Assembly: GCF_000003815.2 (NCBI RefSeq)
Contig: NC_049990.1
Coordinates: 12,154,076 to 12,218,075 of the forward strand
DNA from: Branchiostoma floridae
Taxonomy: Eukaryota > Chordata > Leptocardii > Amphioxiformes > Branchiostomatidae
DNA length: 64,000 nucleotides
Reading direction: 5' to 3'
The notes beneath the pieces were generated by a model, which saw nothing but the letters and a program-made list of their open reading frames with translations, was not told the DNA's origin and searched no databases. Below are positions 23,501-38,500 of this stretch, one piece after another (position 1 is the first letter of the stretch; each line of letters begins with the position of its first letter). Position numbers and translations under genes: made by a program.

Positions 23501-26500
23501 GTTTGTAAATGGCACATGTTAAAGGAGTACACATGCATACTGTGTATAGAAGACATTGCATGAGAGTTTCTTCTCAATTGTAGGAGAAAGAGAAGATGAT
23601 ATGGAGACAGAGACCAAAGGCAGAAGAAGAAAGAGGACGGCCTCTTCCTCTGCTCCTCACCCAGCTCCCGGCACGTCTTCAAGAACTGTAGAAGCTCGTC
23701 CCTTACTCCTTCCAACTTCTTCTAACATTAGGGTAAGATGTGTATCAAAGATTAGGCTTCATGTACCTTTGATACATGCAAAGTGTATTTTACACCAATG
23801 AAACAACAGAATGCTGACATTTCTAAGAATTGCTCACTCAAATATAAAGATTGAAATAGTTCAAGAACATTCCTACAGTACTACCTAGCCATAGCAAGAT
23901 GTACTGCAATGTATGTACTTAAAATATAGATACCATCCAAATGCAAGAGACTGTAGTAATGCATTTTCTCTACATTATGCATATATGGTCCTGTTAGATT
24001 TTGTGTCTATCACTATCAGTGTGTCACATGCAATTCTTCTTGTGACCCCTAGGTGTCCCAGGGAACTGCATCGTCACATTCCATGAGCCCTGTAAAGATC
24101 ACCCTGGCCAAAACACCTCCTCCTAAAAGTTCCATGGCTCCAACAGCTACACAGAAGGTGAGATATCATTCAAAATAGGTTTTTATTACTAGATGGTGAA
24201 TTGTATTTGCCAAAATTTTACAGATAGCCTGTTGGTTTGTAAATGAAATGTCTTTTCATGATTTTCTGTAAGTATGTGTGGACCTATTTAAGAAGTCATG
24301 AAACTTTGAGACAGAGAGAATTCCAGATTCAGGCAGTATTTTAGGTGTCTTCACCAATGTACATGTATGTAATACTTTTACAGTTCAGAAGCAATCTGCA
24401 GGAGGGAGCTTTTACCACTACAGCTTTGATGTTGCAGCAATTGATGCCTTGCTACGTAGTATCTGTATCTGTATCTATTTTCCAGATTATCATTGTCAGT
24501 AGCCAGTCGTCTGGGCCGTCCTTCATGCCCAACATCCTGCGTAGCAGCCATCCCGGGTCGACCACGACCACGCTTGCACGGATCCTCCCCGGGAACGTGA
24601 GCAGCTCGTCTTCCAGCCCCATGGCCAGGATCCCCTCCATCCTCCTACCTCACACCCCCACCTCCAGCAGTGGTTCAGCCTCAGGGTCCCTGCTGGCCGG
24701 GGTGGGAAACCCCGCATCATCAGCAACAGTTAGTGCAACAGGTAGGCTTTAAAACTTCTCAGTACTGAGTTCCAGAATTGGGGAAAAACTCCAATTTCTA
24801 GACATTTGAATCACAAACAGTTCTTACTTCAGATGCAGCAACTAATCTTCCAAGGCTTCAAACAAAAATACATAGACATCAAACAAGAGTACATGGAGAA
24901 CATAAAGATTAAGATACACTCAGTAAAACACATGAAACACACTTTTCCAAAAATGTTAAACAGAAGATCTGATTTGAAAATGAATGTGCATTAGCCAAAA
25001 AACATCGATGTTCGCAAGTCCTGAAGTGCCATTCAAAGCTTTAAAAAAGAAGTGCTTTATATGTATATGGCAACACGCGCGGATCCAGGGGGAGGCGCGC
25101 CAGGCGCGCGCCTCCCCCTTCAGCTGGCAAAAAAAAAAATGAGCAAGATAAACCCAGGCTACTAGGGGTCTTCGGAAGTTATGCCAAGAATATTGACAAC
25201 GTTATAAAACTAACTCGCTTATTTGAAAGGAGATTTTCTGGTAATTATTTAGAGAAACTTGCAGTTTGCAATTAATATTGGGTTTTTCGAGTCACGTAAA
25301 CTTACGGTAAAGGCCCGGGGCGCGGCCGCATCAATTTCTCCCCATGAAACTGGTGGGTCGCTGTATTAAAGCCAAAATCGGCGCTCGAAGATATAGAAAG
25401 AGCGTGAAAATTTTGTAAGATCTCCAGAAAATCAGCGGAATTTAATTATTTTTGATAAACTGGTGATTTCTATCGTCCCTCATCAGAGAGACGCAACCGA
25501 TCGACCCCGCCTTAGGAAAATCGGCGTCGTGCGCCGACACCCCTCTCCCCACTCCAGTTCTGATCAGTCGCCGCAATGACCGTGCTGACGGTTTTGTTGT
25601 CATTTTCCCCCGATTAATCGTCATCAATTGCCACCGCAGAAGCAAAAAGAGTCCGAGATATATGCAATTTCAAATGCGTAACACACTTTCAAAATCGTCT
25701 CCGGCAAGCCGCTCAGATCCCACGAGATTTCTATGCGATTTTATAGGAGCGCGAGCCGCTTCGCGGTGAAGGGCAAATCGTCAGCCAGGTACAAATAATT
25801 TGCGATATTGTTTGTATAGCGTGGCGTCATTTATGAATATTAACAAGGAGGAACTAGCCTTCGTTTATAGGTTTGTTAGGTTTGTCCTCAGTGGTAGTTG
25901 CTAAAAATAGTAAAAAAAAAAAAATGTCCCTAACGTGAACTAGACAGCCACAGACATGACAAAAAGTTAGTGTTAGTTTGCTTCTCAAATTTGCTCAGAC
26001 ATGGCTCTAAAATGCACCAGAGAGCCTCTATTTCTTAAAAATTTTCTGGGGGAGGCCCCCCATACCCCCCTCTCGTGCTCTCCCCCCGCGCAGCTTGCGC
26101 TGCGCGGCCGCGGCCTTCGGCCGCGTCATGGTGCGCGCCCCCCCCTTAGCGAATTTCTGGATCCGCCAGTGGGCAAGAATATGTTCTAGACACAATCTTG
26201 CTGTAGAACTAGGAGTAAAAGATGCAGGCTCTTGAAGGGGGAACCAACTACGTATAAAACCAACCAGGGGGAAATCCCAGTACCTGATTTTCCTGTTTTC
26301 TGTTTAGTTCTGTTCCCAATGAGCTACCCTTGGTTCCCCCATCACAGCCTCTGTTGTTGGAACCTCCACCACAGCCTTTCTGTCCAGTACTCTGGCCGGA
26401 ACCAAGCCGCGGGTCAAGACGGTGACCAAGCAGGCAACCCAGACGCGCGTGGTGACCACCCAGCTGCCCCTGTCCCAGATCCCGGGTGGCCAGCCGCCCA

Positions 26501-29500
26501 GAACCATGTCACCGGGCAGTAAGCCAACCATACAGATCAAGCAGGAACCGGGCACAGGTAAGACTTAGATCTGCTGTCGCAAAACCATGTCACCGGGCAA
26601 TAAGCCAGTAAGCCAACCATACAGATCAAGCAGGAACCAGGCACAGGTAAGACATAGATCTGCACCGGGCAGTAAGCCAACCATCCAGATCAAGCAGGAA
26701 CCAGGCACAGGTAAGACATAGATCTGCACCGGGCAGTAAGCCAACCATACAGATCAAGCAGGAACCAGGCACAGGTAAGACATAGATCTGCACCGGGCAG
26801 TAAGCCAACCATACAGATCAAGCAGGAACCAGGCACAGGTAAGACATAGATCTGCACCGGGCAGTAAGCCAACCATACAGATCAAGCAGGAACCAGGCAC
26901 AGGTAAGACATAGATCTGCACCGGGCAGTAAGCCAACCATACAGATCAAGCAGGAACCAGGCACAGGTAAGACATAGATTTGCACTGAGTAGCTAGGAAC
27001 CAGGAATGTCTCCAGGACCTGTTACTCATGATCAAATTTGCTTCTTAGGGCGCAAAAAATATTAACCCATCCATCCCAAAAATCTGAATTTTATGACATG
27101 AAACTGATGAAAATCTATTTTCATAATCTTAAATTTAACACATTTTGACACATTTAACAAGTTAAAATGAACAACAAGAGCTCCCAAACAATGAGTGGGA
27201 CGTTTCGAGGGATACAATAAGATTGTTAATCAGCTGTTGTATTTTGTGTAGTATTGTAATGGTTTAGAATGTGGTTAAGAATGTGGTTTTATGCCATTTC
27301 GTCCCTTTCCAACCAGGTGTGAAGATCATCACCCAGACCTTACCAGGAAGCAAGATTCTCCCCAAGCCTGCTACAGCGGCTACCAGTTCTGGCCCCCAGG
27401 TTGTCATGGTTACCACCACGTCGTCCATGGCAACCAGACCTGTGGGCTCAGGCACCACATCTACAGGTAATGTTCTCCAAAATTGATACAAATGAAAAAA
27501 ATCAGTAGACCGGATCTCGTTTTTTTTAAATAATTAACAGATTAAACTTGCATGCGTTCACATGTTTCGGGGCTTACCGGTTCACAAAAATTATAAGTGT
27601 GAGGTAGAGAAGTGTTCAGAGTCATTTCTACCACGGTTCTACAGTCAAATTTAAGTTAACATAGACAGTTATTATTCGTATAAGTGTAGTTTATATGAAG
27701 ATAAGATTTTAAACGCTACTGGTAGTCAGATACTCCAGAATCCTTTGTAGCGAAATGGACCGTTGTTTTGAGTATTACCCATTCACAAGTTTGCACACAA
27801 ACAATCAGGTCCAGGTTCAGGTCCGGACCTGTACCTGATCCTCTGGACCTGAACCGTACCTGGACCTGAATTTTCCGTACTGGTACCCACCCCTACATGT
27901 AGTGGGAAGGGCTGAAATATCTTGTATTTGCCAGAAAATGCTGCTTTCTTACTTTGACTCTTTTCTGAAATGTGACTCAGGTGCTCATTTTTTCCAGTTT
28001 GCTTTTCAAAGTTCTCAGATTTCCATAGAAACACTTATAGCTAGTAGTAATGTTTTTTATCACTCTAACCTTGATCTTAACCTCTTGTCCCACACAGTGT
28101 ATGCCCAGAATAACGGGAACAGAGCCATCGTGAACCCAGCTATCGGCACCCGGGTTGTGACCATGCCCACGTCGACTATGTCCGCAGGAAAAATTACCCC
28201 ACCTCCACCCACCAACATTATAACAGTCACTCCCAAAACTGTGCAGACCATGCCGATAACTGTTACAAGAACACTACCTTCAGGTAAGTAGTTGTAGAAG
28301 TAGTAACATTAGCAATAGTAGTTGTAGTAGTAGTATAGTAGCAGTAGTAGTAGTAGCAGTTGTAGTAGTGGCAGTAGCTGTTAGAGTAGCAGTAGCACTT
28401 GTCTTCACACATCATTTCCAGGTAGCTCTGCCCAGCTTGTGCATTTTTGTAAGGCTACACACTTTATAGATACAACATTTTAGATCTAGTGATTAGCAAC
28501 CATGCTTCTGGCCCAGAGGGCTGAGAAGTTGTTATACAAATGTAGCTTACCTGACTTGGAAAGTAGGTATGTTTATTGTATCACAGACTGTAAATCATAG
28601 TAAGCTTCTATTGTAATTTCTAAAATTCTTTGTTGAAATTTTTTTTAAAAGACTGGAATTATTGCAGACCAGTTGCCTATAAATACTGCACATGATAACT
28701 AAAAGGACTTGTGGAAGATAACTAAAAGTTAGTGTCTAGTTACATTTGATCGAAATACATTTCCATTTCTGCCACGTCATGCAGGTGCTACACCCTACAC
28801 CATTGCTAAAGCAGGCCCATCCTCAGCCGGTAAGCCCAGCGTTATCGTTGTGCAGCAGGCGAAAACGATCAAGACTCAACAGGGCAAACCCATCACCGTG
28901 GTTACCACCTACATCACTCAGGTTTGTTTGTTTCAGAAGGAGTGCTTTATCATAAAAGTTTATGACATTATCAGTCTTATGGGATTGTTTTTTGAGGTCA
29001 AGAGCAGGAGTCAGGAAAATTTACATGTAAGTTGTAAATCAGGTTTCATTCATAGCTTAATCACTTATGCAAATCACAATATGTTCATAAGAATAAGATG
29101 TCTAAAGGATTGAATTTTAGGTGTCTGAACTTTCCTAATCCATTCTATGCTAGGCTACCATTAAGAGATGTTTGACCTAAAGTGACGATTTGTTTTGAGG
29201 CGGGTGAAATGTTTTAAGATACAAAATGTAGAACTTGTTTGCTTTTCTCTGTTTAGGACAGTCATCTTTACCTGTCAATGGTGTTTTTGAGATTTTGTAC
29301 ATGTATGAAATGAAGTGAAATAAGATGGAAATGTATGTATTGTACATTGACTGAAGTTTGTTCTGCCCCACAGTCTACAGTCAGACCCAGCTTTGTGTCC
29401 ACCATGGCTGGTCAGAGTCTGGGGAAGAGCATGACACTGACCAAGGCACAACCGCAACAGATCAAGACAAGGGTAAGTCAAAGAGGACATTTTTGTGCAT

Positions 29501-32500
29501 TGTTTCCATACACAAAGTCAAGACCTCTAACGTTTCGGAAGTTGAAATGGCTCAAATCCTCCAATGCTCATGCAATCTTTCTCACCTTTTCCAATTATTC
29601 CTCTGAGCTTCCAATATTTTCTCATTATTCAATGTCACAGAATGTCCTTGGGATTTCTTAATTAGATATAGTCAGGGCTGTCTTCAACAGTATTTTCCGT
29701 CCCACCTATTGTTTGGAAACATTGTTGATGTTTCTTGTAAAATCTGTCATTTTAAGCTTATAATACACATTTTCATCAATTTCTTGTACTGAGGTTCAGA
29801 TTTTGGGGAAAGATAGGTTTGAATTTTTGTCTGTTCCAACAAGCAAGTTTCCATCCCAGGATGGAGGGACGGGTCCTGGAGACAGCCCTGGTTATAGTGT
29901 GTGAAGTCTTTGTAATGTCAGTTACTGTCACAGAGTTTTCATGAGCCTAGTCAAGGTTGTAAAGAGACTTTGAGAGACTACTAGAATGACGTCCATAAAA
30001 CTGTAGCAATGTCAGTCAATCACATTTTTAATCCTTTTCAAGGTCGTAATCCGCCCAAGGACACCTGATCAAGGCTCGCTCTCCTTGAGCCAGCAGCAAA
30101 GCATTCTGGGAGGGATTGTTGAAGGGATTGTGATCCAAAGACCGTCCTCCTCCTCGCCACGTGCACCGCGTGACTCCCCTGGTACCGGGGACGATACCAG
30201 CTCCGTCAGCTCAGCCGGCAGCGAAGATGTCGTGAAAAGTAAGTACTCTCAGGAAAGTAGTAGTCGTAGTAGTAGTAGTAGTAGTAGTACTGTAGTAGTA
30301 GGAGGAGTAGGAGTCATATCCAGTATTTGATTATTGAAAGAAAGAGTATTCAGTGATTGTTTACCTAAGATAAAAGCATTCCTCTTTGTATTACTTATAG
30401 ATAAAGGCTTTTTATTTTATCCACAGATAGAACTATGTTTTTTCCTTGTAAGTAAAACTTGCAAATTTTGCAGGTTTGATTTATAACAATTAGACCTAGA
30501 CACACTTACAGTGGTGCAACAATGGTATACTAAAACTAGACTGTCAATGAAGACAAAATGTTGGGAGAGAAATTTCCTTAGTTTTGTTTTAGGATTCTGA
30601 TACCTCTGTCCTTTTCAGTCCAAAGAGCTGGCCAGTCTCCAGGTGCCAGCCAATCAGCACCCAGCTCTCGTGTGACCAATCAGTGGGTAGAAATGGATGC
30701 TGCCTTGGACATTGGGTCCTCTCAGTCCCAGGGCACCGTGCAGACCAGCACCTCTCAGTCCCAGAGTGTTCAAGGGGAGAGTTTCAGCTCTGCGGCCTCC
30801 ACCATCAAGGCCTTGCTGGAGATCCAGAGTGGCGCTAAGGTTAGCCACACCGCGTTGTCTCATGCCCATAGCTTACCAGTGAGTATCGTCTACTCTTCGT
30901 TGTTGTGTGAGTGACACCTGCGTCGCCACTGTCAGCTGTCCAGCTCCGCGCACCTGCCACACATAGCACACCTGTAATTTGTTTATTTTCTGTACTTCTC
31001 TGTTTTCTTTTTAAAAAAGTGCCAGTGCTTTAGACGTCATGCAAAGTGCACAAAGCCTTGCCAGTACAACATTTTATTTTTTACAGTATTTGTGGCAATC
31101 CTGGATGAACCAAACTAAAACTTTTAGTTCTGTAAAACCTTGATGTCAGCTATACACCAAGCAGCAAAGCAAAGTCTTAAACACTTAGATCCAAGGGTGA
31201 AAAGATAGGGGCAGTTGTAGTGATACATGCTTCTGTTGTTGTTCTGATGCATTTTATTACAGATATAGAAGAGCAACAATACTGATTTTTAATAACTCTG
31301 TCAAGTTTTTTAGATTCAAAAGGTCTAAATCCTAAATTTTGTCTTTGAAAATTTAAGCTTTTCTTGTACCCTGCAATCATCTCTGTATGGCCTTATTTGT
31401 TATGAAATCATTTCCAGCTCAGCTGAAATAAAAACTAGATATCTATTTGATATCCATTATTTACTCAAACATAACATCTTCCAATGCATGACTGTATTCA
31501 TCAAAGTGCCTCACTGAAAATAATTAGTAACTTACTCAGTGGGATGCTAGATAATATTTTAAATGCAATTCTTTGCAGTCTTTTAACTACTCAATACAAT
31601 AGGGGAAGTAGCAAGACTGCCTTCCAAGGAACAATAAGTCTTTTTGTTTGCACAACATATGCAGGCACAGGACAAGCCACGCCAGTCTACCATTGACCTG
31701 AGTCAGATGGCTGTTCCCATCTCAGTCCAGCAACAAGGCCCCCAGGCTGTGGCTGCCTCGCTGCAAGGCGAGATGGCGCCTGAATTTTTCACCACAGGTT
31801 TGTAAATATGAAAACAGAAATTGTAATGTGCATTTGGCGATATTTTTTTGCTTGAATGCTGTGTTTGTTGTAGACAAGTAGTAGTGTCCATTTTTGATTA
31901 TAGTGAGTGAGTCAGTGAGTGAGAGTGAGTGAGTAAAGACAAGAGTTTAAAAATGAATTTCAAGCTGAGATTTTTAGTTGAGTGTTTGTCTTTTCGTAGA
32001 AGTAGTACAGCAAGATCAGGCTATTGCTACTGAGGCTGTCCCCAGAGCTGCACAGCCCCCCTCTGGAAGACAAGGCATCCGCATCTCCACAGCCCAACAC
32101 TTACTGGCTGAAGCCCACAGGAAGATGCAACAGGGGCAGGTGCTTGGGAGGGAGGAGGCTAGCCTTTTGGAAGAGTCCTATGAAGGCTTCACCCTTGACC
32201 CACAAACTGGGTTGTTCTACAAGGATGAAGAGTCTATCAGTGGTATTGAGAGCAAAATGCTGCACGATATAAAGGTAAGAAGAACAGCGCCACCTAGCTT
32301 CAGCATGAAGTACTGCAGTCAGATTGTTATGAAATCATGATAACATCCAAATATGATGAACATGACAATTGATAAATAGGACACAACAATATTTGCCATC
32401 ATTGTTTTACTCAATACCTACTTAGTCTGATGTATGAAATTGTTTTTTTGGGGGGATCAAATTTATCATCTGTCAAAAACTTGCTTGTTTTGCTAAAGGC

Positions 32501-35500
32501 AAATATGACAATTGAACAAATTCCTTTGTTTGTAGGTCCAGACCACTACCGCTTCAGGAGAGCCAAGGACCTACACTTTGACCGAGTGGTTTACAGGACT
32601 GACAGGAGACCGACCAACAGGTAACCAACAAGGCCAGCCTTCCTCCTCAGGCGCCACGCCGACCATGGAGCCAAAAGTTGTGGCCGTACCAACGGAAAAA
32701 ATCCTGGAGTCGGCTCTCTCCGCAAGCTTTACCTCTACAGAACTGGAGTACCTTAGATCAGGGGGTAGAGGACTAGATAGCTCAGCTGAAACGAGCAGCT
32801 TTGCGAGCGTAAGAACGACTTCTAACATTGAGCCCCTCGTTACGAGTTTGCCGGGGTCACAAGAGGTCAGCAGTACGCAGGATGGCGCCCAGACCCAAAG
32901 CTTGGAGTCCTCCACACCTGCTCAGGATCCTGGGAAGGAGATGACTGAATGCCCTGGGACAGAGAACACACTTGAAAGGAATGCTGGGAGCGAGAGGAAG
33001 TCGGAATCACGAGACCACGGGAACATCTTTGAGAACATTGTTGCGAGCGTTCACGCAGATTCGAACACGGTTCAGCAAGGAAGCGCTGCGTTGTCGGTCA
33101 GCAAACCGGAGTTCACCACTCTGCGGGATTACGTGCAAAGCACGATAGGCGGTGCACCCAGGAAAGTGGAGGTGGCAGCAGAGCCAGTTATATCAACACA
33201 ACAAGAGGTATGGCAAGATCAAGTAGCTTTATTTGATGGTGATATATAACATGAAATATCCACTTAATATTTCTTTGGGAGTATTACTATTATTTGGGAG
33301 TTGTTGTTTTTTTTTTATTCTCATACATCTCTTAGCAAAAATGTAGCAATGGATGAAGATGAAAACAGAGGGCTGGGTAGGAAAACTTGAATCTAACTTT
33401 ATCCACCCCCTAAAACTGTTGTGTACCAAATTATAATCTTTACATTCAGACTTTATTTTCATATTTATGATATTCTTCTTCAGCCTAATCTTTTAAAATT
33501 GGAGAACAGAGAAATTGAATTGGTTCAGCTTTAAGAAATGAAAAACGACAAGTTTCAACTGTCAGTGGCATCTTACTATAACTCAATGTCTCTTGATGCC
33601 CAACACACGTACTGTTTGGCTTTATGGAAAGGAGAGATTTTGAAAGTGTTGTCACATCGCATCCATGTCCTGCAGCCTATGGATTCACCCGACCATTTCT
33701 CTCAGGACAACCTTCAGGACCTCCTGGAGCTTTTGGGACAGGTACACCTCTCATCCCAAACAGCTGTCAATCAAAACTGAAGTAACCAATCAGAACACCT
33801 CATGGGGAGCTGTTGGGACAGATACACTTTACATCTCAAATAGCTGTCAATCAAAACTTATGTAACCAATCAGAACGTCCTAAAGTTCAAGAGCTGTTGG
33901 GACAGATTTGCTTAACATTCCAAACTGCTGTCAATCAAAACTCATGTAACCAATCAGAACACCTCATGGACAGCTGTTGGGACAGAAACACTTCAAATCT
34001 CAAACAGCTGTCAATCAAAGCATATTTAACCAATCAGAAAATTTTCCCTCAAGTTTGAACTGTTTGGGCAGGTGGAATTCTTACCCCACACATCAATCAA
34101 TACAGTGACCAATCAAAAGACTTTCCTATCCATTGGAACACTGTTGGAACACAAGTCACATGTTACCATCAGCTGTCAATCAAAATGTACCTAAGCAATT
34201 AAAGTACCTACAAAACCTTTCAAATCTATTGAGACATGTACTAAAAGAAATTGCTGGTCAAATTCTGAATAACTAATGAGAAAACTAACAACATTTCGAC
34301 CCACTAGAAAAGGTTCGATTCGGTACCACCTATTATTTTGAATGGACACAATGTATTAAACTGTGAAATATGAATTGATTTGGCCAATGGTGATCTCTTG
34401 ACTCATAGTCATATGTCCGTAACTTCACACATGACTGGTTTAGTCATACCCAAGCCTGTCAGAAGTATGACCCTAAATTTTAATGGCTTCAGTTCACTAA
34501 CAATGATTAACTGTGTGAAATGTAATGCTTTCATACACACATTGTGTTGTGTAGGCAACGAGCACACTAGCGAGCTTCGACCAGCCGTCCTCGTCCAAGA
34601 CCACAGTGATGGTTGAGCCCAGCGGGTTTGATCCCAGCAGTCTGAAGATGGAAGACTTCACCAGTCAGAGGGTGGAGGCAGAGAGCTTCACTAAGGACGA
34701 TCCGGAGGATGGGGACAAGGGCAGTCCTGACAGCACCATTGTCACACCTACTAGTAAGTTTTGCATAAGGACGGAATGATTTAAAGAAGAAAGGAACCAG
34801 ACATGAAGGAACAAATGTATGATTGAAGATGTCCTCACAATGCCATTGTCACACATACTAGTAAGTTTGGGGGGAGGAGGGAATGATTGAAAGAAGAAAG
34901 GAACCAAAAATGATGGAAAGAATGTACAGTGTATAAAGATATCCTGACAGCACAATTGTCACACTAGTAAGTTTGGAGAAAGGAAGGAAGGACAGAATGA
35001 TTGAAAGAAAAAAAGAAAGGAACCAAAAAATGAAGGAAAGAAAGATATCCTGACAGCACAATTGTCACAGCTACTACTACAGTAGAAGCCGCCTAATTGC
35101 ACGACCTATTTGCCAGTGAATTTGGTGCAATTATCCGGCTGGTGCAATAATGAGAAGTTAACTAGTTGGACCGCACCGGTTTGGGATTCAGGGATTCCGT
35201 ACAGTTAACAGAAGTGTGCGTTAATCCGATGTGCAATTAACTGGCTTCTACTGTAATAAGTTTGGAGACAGGAAGGGAGGAGGGAATGATTGTGGAGAAT
35301 TGTTGACAGGTGTAATTTAGAGTTGTTGAGAAATTGTGTTTGACCACTAATGCAGTACCATGTCCTTCCACCAGGTGTCTCCCCTTCCCAAGACAGGATG
35401 GTGTCTCCAGCACGCATGCACCACCCGTCTGGCAGCAGTTCGGGAAACGAGAGTATCCACGGAGGTCTGGACACGCCCATGCGAGCCAGTAAGAGGAAAC

Positions 35501-38500
35501 GGAAGGCCCCGCCCCCTCTGGACGAGGACCCGCCCCCTGCCTCGCTACCCAGCTGGGCAAGAGCCGCATTGGGGTCAGTAGGTCATTAGGATTAACCATT
35601 GAGTGTGGAGGGGAAGGGTGTGTGCTTGTTTGTGGTAATTCTTCTCAAGATTCAGGATTTATGAAAAAAATTACTTTCCATTATTCAACTTTTCTGGTTC
35701 ACTTTAAAATGAAATCTTGCATTGCCCCATATATTAGCCTAATAATTATTTGTATGGTAACTTGATTAAAACTTTTGGTAATCAATATGATAGTAGAAGG
35801 GGGTTAAAGATGGCAAGGTTGCTATAAGTGGCTGATGATATGTATAAGATCAAAAATTTGTGGCGCGAATGAGCAGAAGTTTACTTAGTATTTTTTTCTG
35901 GTCAAATACATGCAGTGTTGTTGTTTTGTTGATGTTGTTTGTAGGCTGCTCCACAGAGTGTCAAAGTTCCGAGGGTCAGGTAGACTGAAGGGTGAGATGG
36001 GGGCAGCAGAGTGGTTTATTCACCCTGGTAAGTCCCCATTGTACATATACAAAATGGCCAGAATAGGAGGATAAAAAATCAGAGTAAAAAATGTTCTGTT
36101 GGTTACCTGACCAACCCTAGTACGAATTTACTGACCCTAGCGAAACCTGCCCTTCCAAGCAAAAACCAGCCCACCGTAGGCCTTTTTTTTTTTGTTTACT
36201 TGTAGCAAGGGACGTAAAATTTTCAATCTGAGTGATGAAATTCAAAACAGAATTCCAATTAGTATTGCAGATGTTCTTTAACACTCAGTATGTCATACTC
36301 TCTGTTAACAGATCAGGACAGTTACAAGAATGTGTAGTTAACATTCTACCTGCCTGTACAGTTTATATGTATATCTGTATGACAGTTACTGTAATATGCT
36401 GTTGAAAATACCAGTGTCCTGGTGCTTTCATTTTACATTGTTGAACTGTATTTGTGGGATCACTACGGTAGAAATATGATGTTTTTTCAGGCCTGGAATT
36501 AGAAACACTGTCTTCATCTATTTTTCTAGGTCAACACAAAAGTGTAATGTTGGAGAATATAGAGAAAATGAAAACAAGTATGATATATGAACTTGATTTA
36601 GAACTCAAAATTACTCCAATGTTTACCCCAACACTGGATCATGTTCCATTAGATATACACGTACTCAGGTTTGTTTATGACTGTTTGGTTAAATTTTCTC
36701 CCCACTAATCCACAGTTGACCCGGCAGTGGCCCCTGACTACTACAACATCATCAAACAACCCATGGACTTCAGCACGATCAAGAAGAAACTAGAGGTATG
36801 CTAAATGTAAAGTTATTTTGAATCCAATATCTTTGCACATGTACTTACTAGATTTAGCAGAGAAAGTGGAAAGGAACTTTTCCTGTTGTTTTAAGTTGCT
36901 CGAAGCAATATGTTTGCATGAAAACACATATTTGCAGTTTAATGATTTCACAGTGGAAAGGCCCAACTGAATATTAAAGCCACTTCAATATTTTTACAGT
37001 ATATATTTTGATTTTAAAGAAAATGGAGGTGTCTTTTTTTCTGGATAAATGAGACTACTAGTCAGGTGTCTTTTTTTCTGGATGAATGAGACTACTAGTA
37101 GATTTTTCTTTGCTTGCAATCTAATATGGAAAAATACTGATTGCAAGGGCAACAACAAATTCAATAATGTAAATAGGTACAAAAATGTACAGGGCTGGTC
37201 ACTTTTTATTTGGAAGCCATGGCTAATGAAAACTCCCACTTTTTAGATGATGAGTGGTTTCAGTGAATTTACTATTTTGCAGGATTTCCATATGGGAGAC
37301 TGGTAACTGTTTCAAAAAGTCTGGTTCTCTCGGCCTCAAAAATATTATGTGATGGTACACACAACATGTATTCCCCAGGGAGGTCAGTACAACAGTATGG
37401 AGGAGTTCCATTCTGACATGCAGCTGATCAAGTCCAACTGTTTCCAGTACAACCCTCCGGGACACGAGGCACGCAGAGACTGTGAGGAGGTCTTCAACTT
37501 CTACCTGCATGAGTATGGTAAACTCATGGAGAAATGCAAGGTTGGTCTTTGTTTGTTTGTTTGTTTGTTTGTAATATATACCCGGTAAACCACCTTATGC
37601 TGTAGCACACCAGGGTTGTGCTGAATAAATGCATTTAAGTTCGAGGGGATTTAATTTCGCGGTAGCCGGAAAATGACTTTTCGCGGTGGTTTTAATTTCG
37701 CGGTAGCACCATGCACTGTAGTATCTTAATGCCCTGGAAAAATTTTTGCGGTGGTTTTAAATTCGCGGTGAAGTGGCCACCGCGAAAACCGTGAACATAA
37801 ATCCACTGCGAACATTTCTGCATTTACTTAGTATAAGCTGCATATCCAGACAGATTTATTTGATCCACTTGCACCGTGAAATGCCTTTCTCTTATCGGTC
37901 AGTGTAGTGGGTTTGATAATGTGGTGGACACATGGCTTTCCTCAAACATGGAACATCCATTTTCTTTCTTAGGACTTAACTCAGATAATTTCGAAAGTAC
38001 AAAAATTGTCTTTACACTTAAGAATATTCTTATTATATCACATTTATAAACACAATTTATTATATGATTCGTTTAGCTTTAAACAAAATAAAGATTGGTT
38101 CTGTTTTTTTATTATTGATAATATGTTTCATGTTTGTATGTAATCGGCAACTTAACAGGGCAATTGCATCTGTTTGTGATTGTATGATTGATATGATTTA
38201 AGCAGGCTGGACAGATCTAGAACCAATCACCAACAAAAATCTAAGGCAGTATTTTTCCATAACAAGCGAAACTTGAAAGACACATAAATGACCATACCAA
38301 TCATTTGCAGTTGTACGGTGATCGTACCACTTATGTGACCGGCTCTTACAGACTACTATTGACAATGTTATGGCAAAAATTTCTGTGATGGTGCAATGGG
38401 CAACATTCTGTACTTGCTAGCAAATGTTGGTTTCTAGTGTTATTAACAAATCTGTCATATTGCTTTCTCTTTATCTAGACTGTGGTGGTTGTTCCCAAGT

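Noticed and set aside
26626-26936. Three overlapping 60-codon minus-strand frames with identical sequence
   Set aside because: Antisense translation of the 64-bp donor array.
26511-26983. CRISPR-like array
   Set aside because: Repeats are contiguous with no unique spacers, and each contains an exon end and splice donor.
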